From positions 1,178,001-1,242,000 of the forward strand of contig NC_015064.1 in assembly GCF_000178975.2 (NCBI RefSeq): a stretch of DNA of 64,000 nucleotides, given 5' to 3'. The DNA is from Granulicella tundricola MP5ACTX9 (GTDB lineage Bacteria; Acidobacteriota; Terriglobia; Terriglobales; Acidobacteriaceae). The notes beneath the pieces are model-generated. The model searched no databases. It saw only the letters and a program-made list of their open reading frames with translations, and was not told the origin of the DNA. This document shows, one piece after another, positions 9,921 through 17,851 of the stretch (positions are counted from its first letter, which is position 1; each line of letters opens with the position of its first letter). Made by a program: the position numbers and the translations under genes.

Positions 9921-11089
9921 TGGTTCGCCGGCGGTCGAGTGACGGTGGAAGGCAATGGCGATGTTGTGCCAGAGATTGGGAGATAGCGTCTCTCCCTTTT
10001 CCCGGACGACCTCGATAGCGGCACAAAGTGCGGAATTGCGAAATACTCACCAAACCAGAACGAAAGTTCGCCAGACCTTTCGTTGAGCGATGCGCCGGGA
10101 GCAAAGATCGCGCTGAAATCAGGGTGCTCGGATATCCATTCCAGCCAATGTGGGTCACGAGCATGGCGAGTGAAATACCGCACCGAACTCAGTTCAAGGA
10201 GTGCCTGCTTTATAAAGTCTGATTCCTCTAGACTCTCAGGACGACCCGAGGTGACGATTCGCCGAATCTCCGCTTCTGTGCCCAGAGCCCCCAGATTTGC
10301 CAGCTCGGACCACTTCGCTAAACAATCCCCCAACGCGCCGTGCCGGGGAAGTGGGGCATCACGTAGTGGATAATGTACCGGGGTGATTCCCAAATTGAAC
10401 CAGAAGCTATCGATCGATGGTTCGGTCAACGCATACCGACCCGGGCCTCCCTCGGCTGCAGAAATACCTCGTGCCAGATATAGGAGAGGCAAATCCTGAT
10501 GGCTATAACCAACGAATAGCACAACGAACTCAGCAAAGAGTCGCTGAACAAAACGGCGAGCCCAGCCTTCCGTTAGATATGCCCGCCCAAAGTCCGCGTC
10601 CGTGAGCACTAGCTTCTTCGCGTCTTCTAGGACTGAGCCATGGAGGTGAACAATGCCTTCGAAGTCATTTCCGAGAGGAAGTGCGGGGGCGCGATAGATT
10701 TGGGGGTCGCTGCCAAGGATGCGACCAGCTGCGCCTCTGAAGTGATCATCGAAGTTGGTCGTGACCACTCGAATCCGCTGTGACGTACCGAAAAGCCGGA
10801 TTACCGATTCATGCAGGTGGTTAGGACGGGAATCCGGATCGGACAACAAGCGCTTGACCCGATCATGAACAGCAAGACCCTCTTGCTCTAGCCGACCGAG
10901 ATATCGATCAATCAGTTCGTTCTCGAGCTTTGGATGAGCGGCTCCCCCAATCTCGTCTGCGAGATTGGCAAAGTTTGGGTAGTTCGCCGGAGCATCCATC
11001 GACACTCCAGCTCCCGCGAAGATGACGAGTTTACCTCGCTTGTGAGCATCGATTATCGCCTGCGGCATATCTACGTCGAGAAGTTTCAT
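9848..11089 (-). CDS. SIR2-family NAD-binding/NADase domain, frameshifted before its C-terminal region
   Basis: The N-terminus has the SIR2 motifs in order: FAGAGVS (residues 24-30), TTNFD (110-114), HLHGS with candidate catalytic H150, and FVGYS (192-196). Bacterial SIR2 defence proteins typically deplete NAD+ on phage infection (family knowledge). After about residue 345 (FWFGEYF) the frame becomes proline/serine/arginine-rich nonsense and stops at 9848, while genuine sequence continues in the frame of the preceding entry. The lost base lies in or near the TTT at 10041-10046. Together with the nuclease-TPR gene downstream it forms a candidate two-gene defence locus. Confidence 0.85.
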   Translation of the reverse strand: MKLLDVDMPQAIIDAHKRGKLVIFAGAGVSMDAPANYPNFANLADEIGGAAHPKLENELIDRYLGRLEQEGLAVHDRVKRLLSDPDSRPNHLHESVIRLFGTSQRIRVVTTNFDDHFRGAAGRILGSDPQIYRAPALPLGNDFEGIVHLHGSVLEDAKKLVLTDADFGRAYLTEGWARRFVQRLFAEFVVLFVGYSHQDLPLLYLARGISAAEGGPGRYALTEPSIDSFWFNLGITPVHYPLRDAPLPRHGALGDCLAKWSELANLGALGTEAEIRRIVTSGRPESLEESDFIKQALLELSSVRYFTRHARDPHWLEWISEHPDFSAIFAPGASLNERSGELSFWFGEYFAIPHFVPLSRSSGKRERRYLPISGTTSPLPSTVTRPPANHCAFGHQSYWRQCRVTLSRIFLLT

Positions 11090-11277
11090 AGTTGCCGCTC
11101 AGCTAAAATCATCTTGACCTGTAGAGAACAAAATCCTCGTTAATTACCTAGAGTAGCAGCCCAAATTAGCTCATGCCGGACCGCTCTGTCATGAACAGTG
11201 GTTCTGAAATCGTCACATGTCTCGTATCCTTGAATCCGCGGCTAAGAAGCAGGTACTTAAGACTATAGGAAGCAAAT

Positions 11278-12078
11278 ATGATTCAGAATCCGCCTGAAGA
11301 TAATTCGGATCAAGGCTACAGCAAGAAGCGCAGCGATTCAGTTTACGGCACGGTCGACGCTACAGACGGGCAGCTAACAGTACACTACGATCCATTGCGC
11401 GACGAGATTGAAATAGAAGGTGCGGAGCCCGGGTCAACTCGCACCGAAACCAGCTATCTCAGATCCAGTGGTAAGCCCAAAGTTGTCTCATCTGTTCCTA
11501 CGTTCGGTCTCAGTCGCTTCACCTCCGCAAAGGCGCTCCTGGACTTTGACAGAGTCATCGCGGTCGATACGAATACTCACATAGTTAAGGGTTTTCGCTG
11601 GAGTATCTGCGCTTCCTATCACGTGCCAGAGCCCCTCAACCATTACCACGGACAGATCCCATGGCTTCCACTCGGCGGGTTCCTGATTAGCACTGTTGCG
11701 GAGGGAGTGAACCCGGAACGGATTGGCTGGCACTTGACCCTGCAAAACTATCTACCTCGCTTTCGCCACGACGACGAGCGCCTGGCTATCATTGTCGATA
11801 GCGAACTGGGCCAACACCGTGAGATCAACACCCGCAAGGTTGGATATTACGGTGCCAACTTGCTGCCGCCGCGAACCGCGCTTGTATATGCCTCGGCCGA
11901 CAAAGATAAGAACACACTGCAAGGTACGATGATTCGAGCCTGTGATGCAGTGTCGACGCAGATTTGGGAACAGCTCGCGCCCAGGTTGGGGAGTTTTCGC
12001 GCGCGCAGTCAGGGACTCGATCCAAACTATCACTTCGCTCTACCTATTCGTTCACCACGAACATCATTGCCCTTGTAA
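11278..12078 (+). CDS. Protein of unknown function with RNase-H-like acidic pattern (266 aa)
   Basis: Not recognised. The ATG at 11278 follows TATAGGAAG at good spacing. After a ~75-residue polar N-terminus come the strands DFDRVIAVDTNTH, LAIIVDSELGQH and TALVYASADKDKN. These place acidic residues at strand ends and are followed by an amphipathic helix, a layout like RNase-H-fold nucleases (inference only). It is divergent from the SIR2 operon and co-oriented with the two HNH genes downstream, so it may belong with them. Confidence 0.6.
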   Translation: MIQNPPEDNSDQGYSKKRSDSVYGTVDATDGQLTVHYDPLRDEIEIEGAEPGSTRTETSYLRSSGKPKVVSSVPTFGLSRFTSAKALLDFDRVIAVDTNTHIVKGFRWSICASYHVPEPLNHYHGQIPWLPLGGFLISTVAEGVNPERIGWHLTLQNYLPRFRHDDERLAIIVDSELGQHREINTRKVGYYGANLLPPRTALVYASADKDKNTLQGTMIRACDAVSTQIWEQLAPRLGSFRARSQGLDPNYHFALPIRSPRTSLPL

Positions 12079-12328
12079 CGGGAAGTGTGAGACCGTGTCG
12101 AGGCCGGCGAGAGCTCACACTCGGCTACGTTGAAGAAGTGTACCTCTGTCCCAAAGGGCATAGTGGTGATTTCGGACATATGTGTGGCCTCCGGCGAAGT
12201 CAGATGATACGAAGCCATGTTGTTGCTTGCTGGAAACTAGGTAAAACGTTAGCGCCTGAGAACGTCCAGTTCTCGGACGTGCGACGCCTTCCCAGGGCTC
12301 CTTCCTCACGTACACTCGGGCTACACCG
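12079..12328. other. Gap without a supported gene
   Basis: About 250 bp between the 266-aa gene and the first HNH gene. Open frames on both strands here read as compositional shadows, and no clear promoter or terminator stands out. Confidence 0.35.
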
Positions 12329-13270
12329 ATGCGTCTCTTTGTTGCAGTCACCGATAGCGAATGGTTTGGTCTCCATGCGTCCAAGTCCCAGGTCGACGAG
12401 GTCAACTTTTGGCGTCCCTCCCCCGATGCAACCTTCAAGGCCCTGCAGCCAGGCGAACTGCTGCTCTTCAAGCTGCATGCCCCGGACAACTTCATTGCTG
12501 GTGGCGGTTTCTTCACCAAATTCCTGCAGATCCCCGTCAACCTGGCTTGGGATTCGTTTCGCGAGGCAAATGGCGTTCGATCGCTACATGACATGCGGGA
12601 ACGCATCGGCTTCTATCGACGCACGCTCATGCTGCCGTCTGAGAACCCCACGATTGGCTGCGTCATGCTCGCAGAGCCTTTCTTCTGGCCACGCGAGGCG
12701 TGGATCCCCTCTCCTCCCGACTTCAGACTGAATACCGTGCAAGGCAAGGGCTACGACTCGGAACTGGGCACAGGCAGAGCGCTCTGGGAGGAGGTTGCCC
12801 AGAGAATCGAACTTTTCCAACCTGCGAGCCTCCAACCAGGGACGGCGGCGCTCGCCGCGATCGAGTCAAATGGCTTTGGAAAACCACAGATCACTCTTCC
12901 CCGGCTGGGCCAAGGCCTGTTCCGCGTCCTGCTTACCGACGCTTACGAACGGCGATGTGCGATCAGCGGGGAGCGCACCCTCCCGGTTCTCGAGGCGGCG
13001 CACATCAAGCCCTATGCTGTCGTTCAGCGGCATGAACTTTCCAACGGCCTGCTGATGCGCAGTGACCTGCATCGACTGTTTGACGAGGGATACATGACCC
13101 TTGACCCAAAGGACCGGCGCGTCCTTGTCAGTTCCCGCATCCGCGAGGAATTCGACAACGGAAAAGATTATTACAAGCTCGAAGGCCAGTTAGTTCGAGA
13201 GCCGACACAGGTCTGGGCGCGTCCCACCCTCGAGAACCTCGAATTTCACGCGTACAACATCTTCCAGTAG
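12329..13270 (+). CDS. HNH endonuclease with PUA/EVE-like N-terminal domain
   Basis: A 313-aa predicted restriction-type nuclease. The N-terminal ~140 residues (LFVAVTDSEWF, then GELLLFKLHAPDNFIAGGGFF) resemble PUA-superfamily domains that read modified bases. The C-terminal HNH_2-type domain shows RCAISGERTLPVLEAAHIKP with the metal-binding AAHIKP segment, then NGLLMRSDLHRLFDEGY. Proteins of this layout are usually assigned to restriction of foreign DNA; specificity for modified DNA is inference. The next HNH gene follows after 51 bp on the same strand. Confidence 0.85.
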   Translation: MRLFVAVTDSEWFGLHASKSQVDEVNFWRPSPDATFKALQPGELLLFKLHAPDNFIAGGGFFTKFLQIPVNLAWDSFREANGVRSLHDMRERIGFYRRTLMLPSENPTIGCVMLAEPFFWPREAWIPSPPDFRLNTVQGKGYDSELGTGRALWEEVAQRIELFQPASLQPGTAALAAIESNGFGKPQITLPRLGQGLFRVLLTDAYERRCAISGERTLPVLEAAHIKPYAVVQRHELSNGLLMRSDLHRLFDEGYMTLDPKDRRVLVSSRIREEFDNGKDYYKLEGQLVREPTQVWARPTLENLEFHAYNIFQ

Positions 13271-13321
13271 CGCGGTCTGCCCCGTGCTGGGCAGTAGACT
13301 TATCTCCAAGATCGAGATCCC

Positions 13322-14398
13322 GTGCCTCCTCCAACACCCGCTCAGCAGATCAAGTTCCTGACCAACCTGCAGCGTTTGCTCGCTGAGGGATCTTTCACGG
13401 CTACTTATAAGTACGCATTGTTAGCTGCACTTGCGGACCTCTCGGTCGAGCATGGCGATGACTCCGGTGAGCCGCTCGTGTTCTCTTTGTTCGCGATCGC
13501 TGAAAAGCTTGTCGAGTACTACTGGCGACATGCGACGCCATATGCCGGAGGGCAGGAGACACGTGTCCTACAACAAAGTACCGGAAGCCAGGCTCGCATC
13601 ATCCGCCTTGTCAGCGAAGCTCGCCAGAGCCACGGAGTTTCGCTTGCGAGCATGATGCGTTTGCCGGGAGCATGGAATGCGCTGGTGAGAAGTGTTGTGC
13701 CGACGCTCCGCGAGCAACCTCTTTGGCGGCTGCAGGTCGTCGGATTAGAGACTCTGGACTTCCTTTATGGACGAAGCGGGACCAAGGATATTGAGCTGAG
13801 GCACGGCATCGCCTACTGCTTCCGCCAGTTCTTTACCCTGGTGCAGGACCTCGTTCGTGCCGCGTGGCTGCGGGATGTTCGTCGGCTGAACGGCGAATTT
13901 ATAGGAGAGCCCACCGACTTGCGGGATTTCCTCTTCGGAGCAGAACGAAGTGCACTTACAGCGGCCAAGCCGGTGTTAATGGAGCTTCAGGACGGACGAT
14001 GCTTTTACTGTGCCGGAGCACTTATAGAGGTTCGGGCGGAGGTCGATCACTTTATTCCCTGGTCAAGGTACCCGGCAGATTTGGTCCACAATCTCGTTCT
14101 CGCCGACCGTCGCTGTAACAGTAAGAAGCGAGACCGTATCGCGCATGCGGACCACCTGGACCGCTGGACCGATCGCAATCGGCGTGACGGCGACGGACTG
14201 GCGAGCGCCATGGCAGGTCGCGTGGTGTGCGATCTGAAGAGTGCGAACAGTGTCGCCTACTGGTCCTATGCGCAGACGGAAGACGCGAAGGGCCTGACCT
14301 GGATGCATGGCGACATCCTTGGCCCCCTCTCCCCGGCGTGGCGGAACGCCTTTCCCGACTCTGCGAATGAGGGCATTGTGGGAAATGCTTCCTCCTGA
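13322..14398 (+). CDS. HNH endonuclease domain protein (358 aa)
   Basis: The GTG start at 13322 gives a protein whose first ~215 residues are helical and unrecognised. A C-terminal HNH nuclease core follows: CFYCAGALIEVRAEVDHFIPWSRYP (given here as CFYC, then VDHFIPWS) and NLVLADRRCNSKKRD. The CxxC pair and the later Cys form the usual zinc knuckle, and the DH of VDHFIPW is the catalytic segment. It lies 51 bp after another HNH gene of unrelated N-terminus, so the two may act together in restriction (inference). Confidence 0.82.
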   Translation: MPPPTPAQQIKFLTNLQRLLAEGSFTATYKYALLAALADLSVEHGDDSGEPLVFSLFAIAEKLVEYYWRHATPYAGGQETRVLQQSTGSQARIIRLVSEARQSHGVSLASMMRLPGAWNALVRSVVPTLREQPLWRLQVVGLETLDFLYGRSGTKDIELRHGIAYCFRQFFTLVQDLVRAAWLRDVRRLNGEFIGEPTDLRDFLFGAERSALTAAKPVLMELQDGRCFYCAGALIEVRAEVDHFIPWSRYPADLVHNLVLADRRCNSKKRDRIAHADHLDRWTDRNRRDGDGLASAMAGRVVCDLKSANSVAYWSYAQTEDAKGLTWMHGDILGPLSPAWRNAFPDSANEGIVGNASS

Positions 14399-14451
14399 CT
14401 TGACCGAGGTGTAGGATGCGCACACGGACCCTAAGCCGTTTGAGGAACACC

Positions 14452-14808
14452 ATGAAGCGTTTTGCTCGACTTTGTTTCATCGCCTTAGTTTCACTTTTCG
14501 TACAAGCTCCAGCCACAGCTCAGCAAACTCAAGCGACGACTCCCACCCCCGCGCCCGTCATCCACTATGGCACTCCTCCTGTAACGGTGACTCGGCCCGC
14601 GGCTGCGGCACGGGTGACACCTACTCCGGCCATCCTCAGCAACGATCATCACTATGTGAACAGTAATGGGAATGTGGTCCATTCTCCAGCAAAGTCGTCC
14701 ACCGTACCGCAAGGAGCTTCGGCGCAGTGTCGGGATGGGTCCTACAGCTTCAGCCAGCATCATCAGGGGACATGCTCCCATCACGGAGGTGTCTCGCAGT
14801 GGCTTTAG
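14452..14808 (+). CDS. Small secreted DUF3761-family protein
   Basis: The ATG at 14452 is preceded by GAGGA. The protein is 118 aa with a signal peptide (MKRFARLCFIALVSLFVQ, cleaved near ATAQ). A proline/threonine-rich linker follows, then the C-terminal DUF3761 signature YVNSNGNVVHSPAK, then AQCRDGSYSFSQHH and GTCSHHGGVSQWL. Function is unknown. The family is common in host genomes and is an odd item among nuclease genes, so it may be a passenger. It may be periplasmic or secreted. Confidence 0.8.
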   Translation: MKRFARLCFIALVSLFVQAPATAQQTQATTPTPAPVIHYGTPPVTVTRPAAAARVTPTPAILSNDHHYVNSNGNVVHSPAKSSTVPQGASAQCRDGSYSFSQHHQGTCSHHGGVSQWL

Positions 14809-15040
14809 GGATCAAAACGAAGGTCCTTTGCTCCTTCGGGAATGCCCTAAAGGTGCGATATGCACGCTCTTTTTATGGAGAAGCAGAGCGGCCTTTCGGC
14901 AAAACGCAGATACGCTCAAAGTAGATCTTCTCATCATTGTGGCTGGCTTCAAGGTGCGGAAGAACAGGCTCCAAGGATCTGCTACATTCGCTTGACTCAC
15001 GCTGCAGAGATTGCACGTCATGATGCACGAGGTTGCGAAG

Positions 15041-16030
15041 ATGCGCTACTGGTGGGTCAACCAAAATCAGACATACCGCCAAGAACTCGAGGGTCATTAT
15101 CTATGGTCTCCGAAGCGAAGCGCGTCTGGATCAAAGAACCCCTTCTACGAATTCATGAGGGAGCTGGCCCCCGGAGATCTAGTCTTCTCCTTTGTCGACA
15201 CCAGAATTGCCGCGATCGGTGTTGTCGCTTCCTTTTGCGAGGAAAGTCCAAAGCCCGCAGAGTTCGGCCGAATTGGTATGAATTGGGAGGCGGTCGGTTG
15301 GCGCGCTAGTGTTCGTTTCACCCGCCTACAACGAGAGGTTCGCCCTAAGGATCACATCGATCTACTCCGGACGACGCTTCCGCTGAGATACTCGCCTCTT
15401 CAGGACTCCGGCAATGGAAACCAAGGGGTCTATCTTACCCGTGTACCCGAGTTGATGGCACAGGCACTCATGGGTCTTATTGGCATCCAGGCTGAGGATA
15501 TAGCGCGGACCGCCATGACAGAGCTCGGGCCGCCCGAGGCTCAGTCCTACAAGTCAGATCTCGAAATCTGGGAACACCACATCGAACAAACAATCGAAAC
15601 GGCTCCGGACATCCCCGAGACGGATCGGCAATCGTTGATCATCGCACGAAGAGGTCAAGGCTTATTCAAGCAGCGCGTATCGCAGGTGGAGAGGCGATGC
15701 CGCATTACCCACGTTGAGAACCCGGCCCACCTCCGCGCAAGTCATTGCAAGCCTTGGCGAGATTCGAATAACGAAGAGCGCTTAAATGGTGAAAACGGGC
15801 TCTTGCTGACCCCATCGATCGACCACCTCTTTGATCGAGGCTTCATCAGCTTTGAGCAGTCCGGTCTTCTTATTATCTCTCCTGTAGCCCATTTACCCTC
15901 GCTAGAGCGCATGGGAGTGGCGACGCACGGCCGATTAAATGTTGGGACGTTTACCGAAGGGCAGCATCATTTCCTCGAGTACCACAGGAATTCTGTTCTC
16001 CTGCGAGCAGCAGTGAGTGGGTCTTCTTAA
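15041..16030 (+). CDS. EVE/PUA-like domain fused to HNH endonuclease
   Basis: A 329-aa predicted modification-dependent restriction nuclease. The N-terminus MRYWWVNQNQTYRQEL and the segment GDLVFSFVDTRIAAIGVV match the EVE/PUA-like fold that recognises modified bases (family knowledge). The C-terminal HNH_2 domain has RCRITHVENPAHLRASHCKP and NGLLLTPSIDHLFDRGF. The ATG at 15041 is chosen because GAGG lies eight bases upstream; starts at 15011, 15020 and 15023 are less likely. It is convergent with the RepB-like gene at 16065. Confidence 0.86.
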   Translation: MRYWWVNQNQTYRQELEGHYLWSPKRSASGSKNPFYEFMRELAPGDLVFSFVDTRIAAIGVVASFCEESPKPAEFGRIGMNWEAVGWRASVRFTRLQREVRPKDHIDLLRTTLPLRYSPLQDSGNGNQGVYLTRVPELMAQALMGLIGIQAEDIARTAMTELGPPEAQSYKSDLEIWEHHIEQTIETAPDIPETDRQSLIIARRGQGLFKQRVSQVERRCRITHVENPAHLRASHCKPWRDSNNEERLNGENGLLLTPSIDHLFDRGFISFEQSGLLIISPVAHLPSLERMGVATHGRLNVGTFTEGQHHFLEYHRNSVLLRAAVSGSS

Positions 16031-16064
16031 GTCGAATTTACTCAGCCTTCTAAAAGAAGATAGA

Positions 16065-16982
16065 TCAAGCTGCCTCATCAGAGGTTTCATGCGGGGCCAA
16101 GTGCGCTCGATCTGCATTCGATTGATCAACCAGACGCTTTAGCTCCTCAAAAATGTCGGTGTGATTCAGCTGTAGATATCGAACCACGGCTCGGTTCTCG
16201 ATCAGACTTTCGATGCACCGGCAGATGACCGTCAACGAGAGAACGTCGATCCCATATGTCTTGCGAACGTGGGCCAAATCACTGATGAGAGAGTCTGTTG
16301 TCTCCTCAAGGAGAGAGCTGGCGTGCGGCGGATCTGCTCGTGTTGACTTCTTGGGCGGCTTCTCCAGCAGTTCGGGTTTAGTGACACTTAGAATGACAGC
16401 GGCAAATGGTGAGGTGTAATTCGAAGCGGAAATCATCAGCTCCGCTGCCTCGATCTGACGGAGCGGCTTCATCTTTCTCAAGGATGAAAAAGTGTCATGA
16501 CTGATGCGCTTGTCTTTCAGCATGTCTACGGCCTCCGGGCATATTCCATCGAGGAGATTCCTGCGCCTCCGGATTGCTTCTATATCGATACTCAGTCCCA
16601 CTGCCAATCGTTCTTCGGTGACTCCATTCGCGATTGCCTTCAAAATCATGTAGTGTTCGGCGATCGGAGACATCGCGTTTACTCTCTTGTTGTATGTATA
16701 GGACTCGTCGTCCAGCGCCACGATGCAACGGGCGGAGGTGTGTCCTAGCTCCCTGAGGATGTGTAGCCGTAGGTTTCCATTCAGAACTAGGTAGCTTCCA
16801 TCCTTTTGAGGGAAGACAGCAAGAGGTTCAATCATCCCGATATGCTCCAGCGATGCTTTGATTTGCTTGTATTTACGGCATCCCATCACAATTGCAGTCG
16901 TCTCTTTTAGCGCCTTCAGACTTTCAAGAGGAACTTCCAGAACCTCTTGGATAAATGCGATCTTCACCGATTCAGCAGCCAT
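16065..16982 (-). CDS. RepB/ParB-like protein (second gene of recombinase operon)
   Basis: A 305-aa protein. The N-terminal ParB-type nuclease-like domain carries VLNGNLRLHILRELG (the ParB box GHLRL-like motif). It is followed by an HTH-like stretch and a C-terminal region resembling the plasmid partitioning RepB family (RQIEAAELMISASNYTSPFA). It starts two bases after the stop of the preceding ParB gene. With no ParA partner present, partition is unlikely; a DNA-binding helper role for the recombinase is suggested by linkage only. Confidence 0.8.
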   Translation of the reverse strand: MAAESVKIAFIQEVLEVPLESLKALKETTAIVMGCRKYKQIKASLEHIGMIEPLAVFPQKDGSYLVLNGNLRLHILRELGHTSARCIVALDDESYTYNKRVNAMSPIAEHYMILKAIANGVTEERLAVGLSIDIEAIRRRRNLLDGICPEAVDMLKDKRISHDTFSSLRKMKPLRQIEAAELMISASNYTSPFAAVILSVTKPELLEKPPKKSTRADPPHASSLLEETTDSLISDLAHVRKTYGIDVLSLTVICRCIESLIENRAVVRYLQLNHTDIFEELKRLVDQSNADRAHLAPHETSDEAA

Positions 16983-16984
16983 GC

Positions 16985-17851
16985 TTACCCCTTTGTCTTG
17001 TCCAAAAGCTTGTCCGAGAGAAACGTCAGGCCCTCTGCCCGCAGCAACGTTTGAAAGTTCTCATCAGCGAAGAGCTGGGTACAGGCGGCAGCAGCCAACG
17101 CGAGTCTTTCTCTCACGATGCTCGCTCTCTTGATCAGGTTCCGCTGTATCTGCGTTTGCTCGCGGTACTCTTTAGCGGCAGCCTGACTGGTGAGCGGGAC
17201 CTTCGGCTTTCGATTTGGACCTCCAGGCCTTTGCCCCGCTTGACGTTTTTTGATCAGAAGCCGAGCCGCTCTCAACTCCGGCCCTCTCAAATCTCCTGTT
17301 GCATATGCCTCTGTGAGTGCCTGTTGCACATCCGCTGAGGTGCCAGTGGCGATCTGAGTAGCGACCGTGATGGGTATTTTGCCACTCTCGACCAAGCTAA
17401 TGAGCTTTGCTTCCCCGTTCTTCAGCAGGACCATAATGGTTGCAACGTACTGGCGACTTAGACCCAGCTTGAGAGCAATTTCCTCAAGGCCGTAACCTCG
17501 CTCGAGGAGGCTCCTCGTCTCTTTTAGCAAGCCAAGATCGGAAGGTGCTCTTCGGGCGATATTCTCTGCGAGACTCATCAGGAACTGCTCTTCCCTGGAA
17601 ACGTCAACGATTAGAGCCGGAATGCTCACACGCCCGAGTGCCAGAAAGGCTTCAATGCGGCCCTGACCACAGACCAGATCGTAACGAGTGCCGTCGGCAT
17701 CGAGGTGGCGGTTCGAGACAGTAATTGGATTCTTGAGACCCAGTGTTGCGATACTGGCGACGATCTGATCAAACGTCATCCGACTTCGGACCCTTGGATT
17801 GATAATCCTGATTTCAGCGATCGGGACCGTAGGAACTTCAGAAATCTTCAT
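16985..17851 (-). CDS. ParB N-terminal domain protein (first ParB-like gene of recombinase operon)
   Basis: A 288-aa ParB-family protein. The core has NPRVRSRMTFDQIVASIATLG, the ParB box VCGQGRIEAFLALG and ENIARRAPS, then an HTH (EEIALKLGLSRQYVATIM). The ATG at 17851 overlaps the recombinase stop by ATGA, and GGGAGG six bases upstream is a strong Shine-Dalgarno, better than the TTG at 17863. No ParA/Walker ATPase is nearby. The trio of recombinase, ParB and RepB-like genes probably moves as a unit (inference). Confidence 0.85.
   Translation of the reverse strand: MKISEVPTVPIAEIRIINPRVRSRMTFDQIVASIATLGLKNPITVSNRHLDADGTRYDLVCGQGRIEAFLALGRVSIPALIVDVSREEQFLMSLAENIARRAPSDLGLLKETRSLLERGYGLEEIALKLGLSRQYVATIMVLLKNGEAKLISLVESGKIPITVATQIATGTSADVQQALTEAYATGDLRGPELRAARLLIKKRQAGQRPGGPNRKPKVPLTSQAAAKEYREQTQIQRNLIKRASIVRERLALAAAACTQLFADENFQTLLRAEGLTFLSDKLLDKTKG

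Noticed and set aside
12030..12218. Small minus-strand frame in the gap after the 266-aa gene
   Set aside because: No ribosome-binding site and the composition is not protein-like.
14860..15309. 149-aa + strand frame overlapping the EVE-HNH gene
   Set aside because: It overlaps a motif-supported gene in another frame and has no recognisable features.
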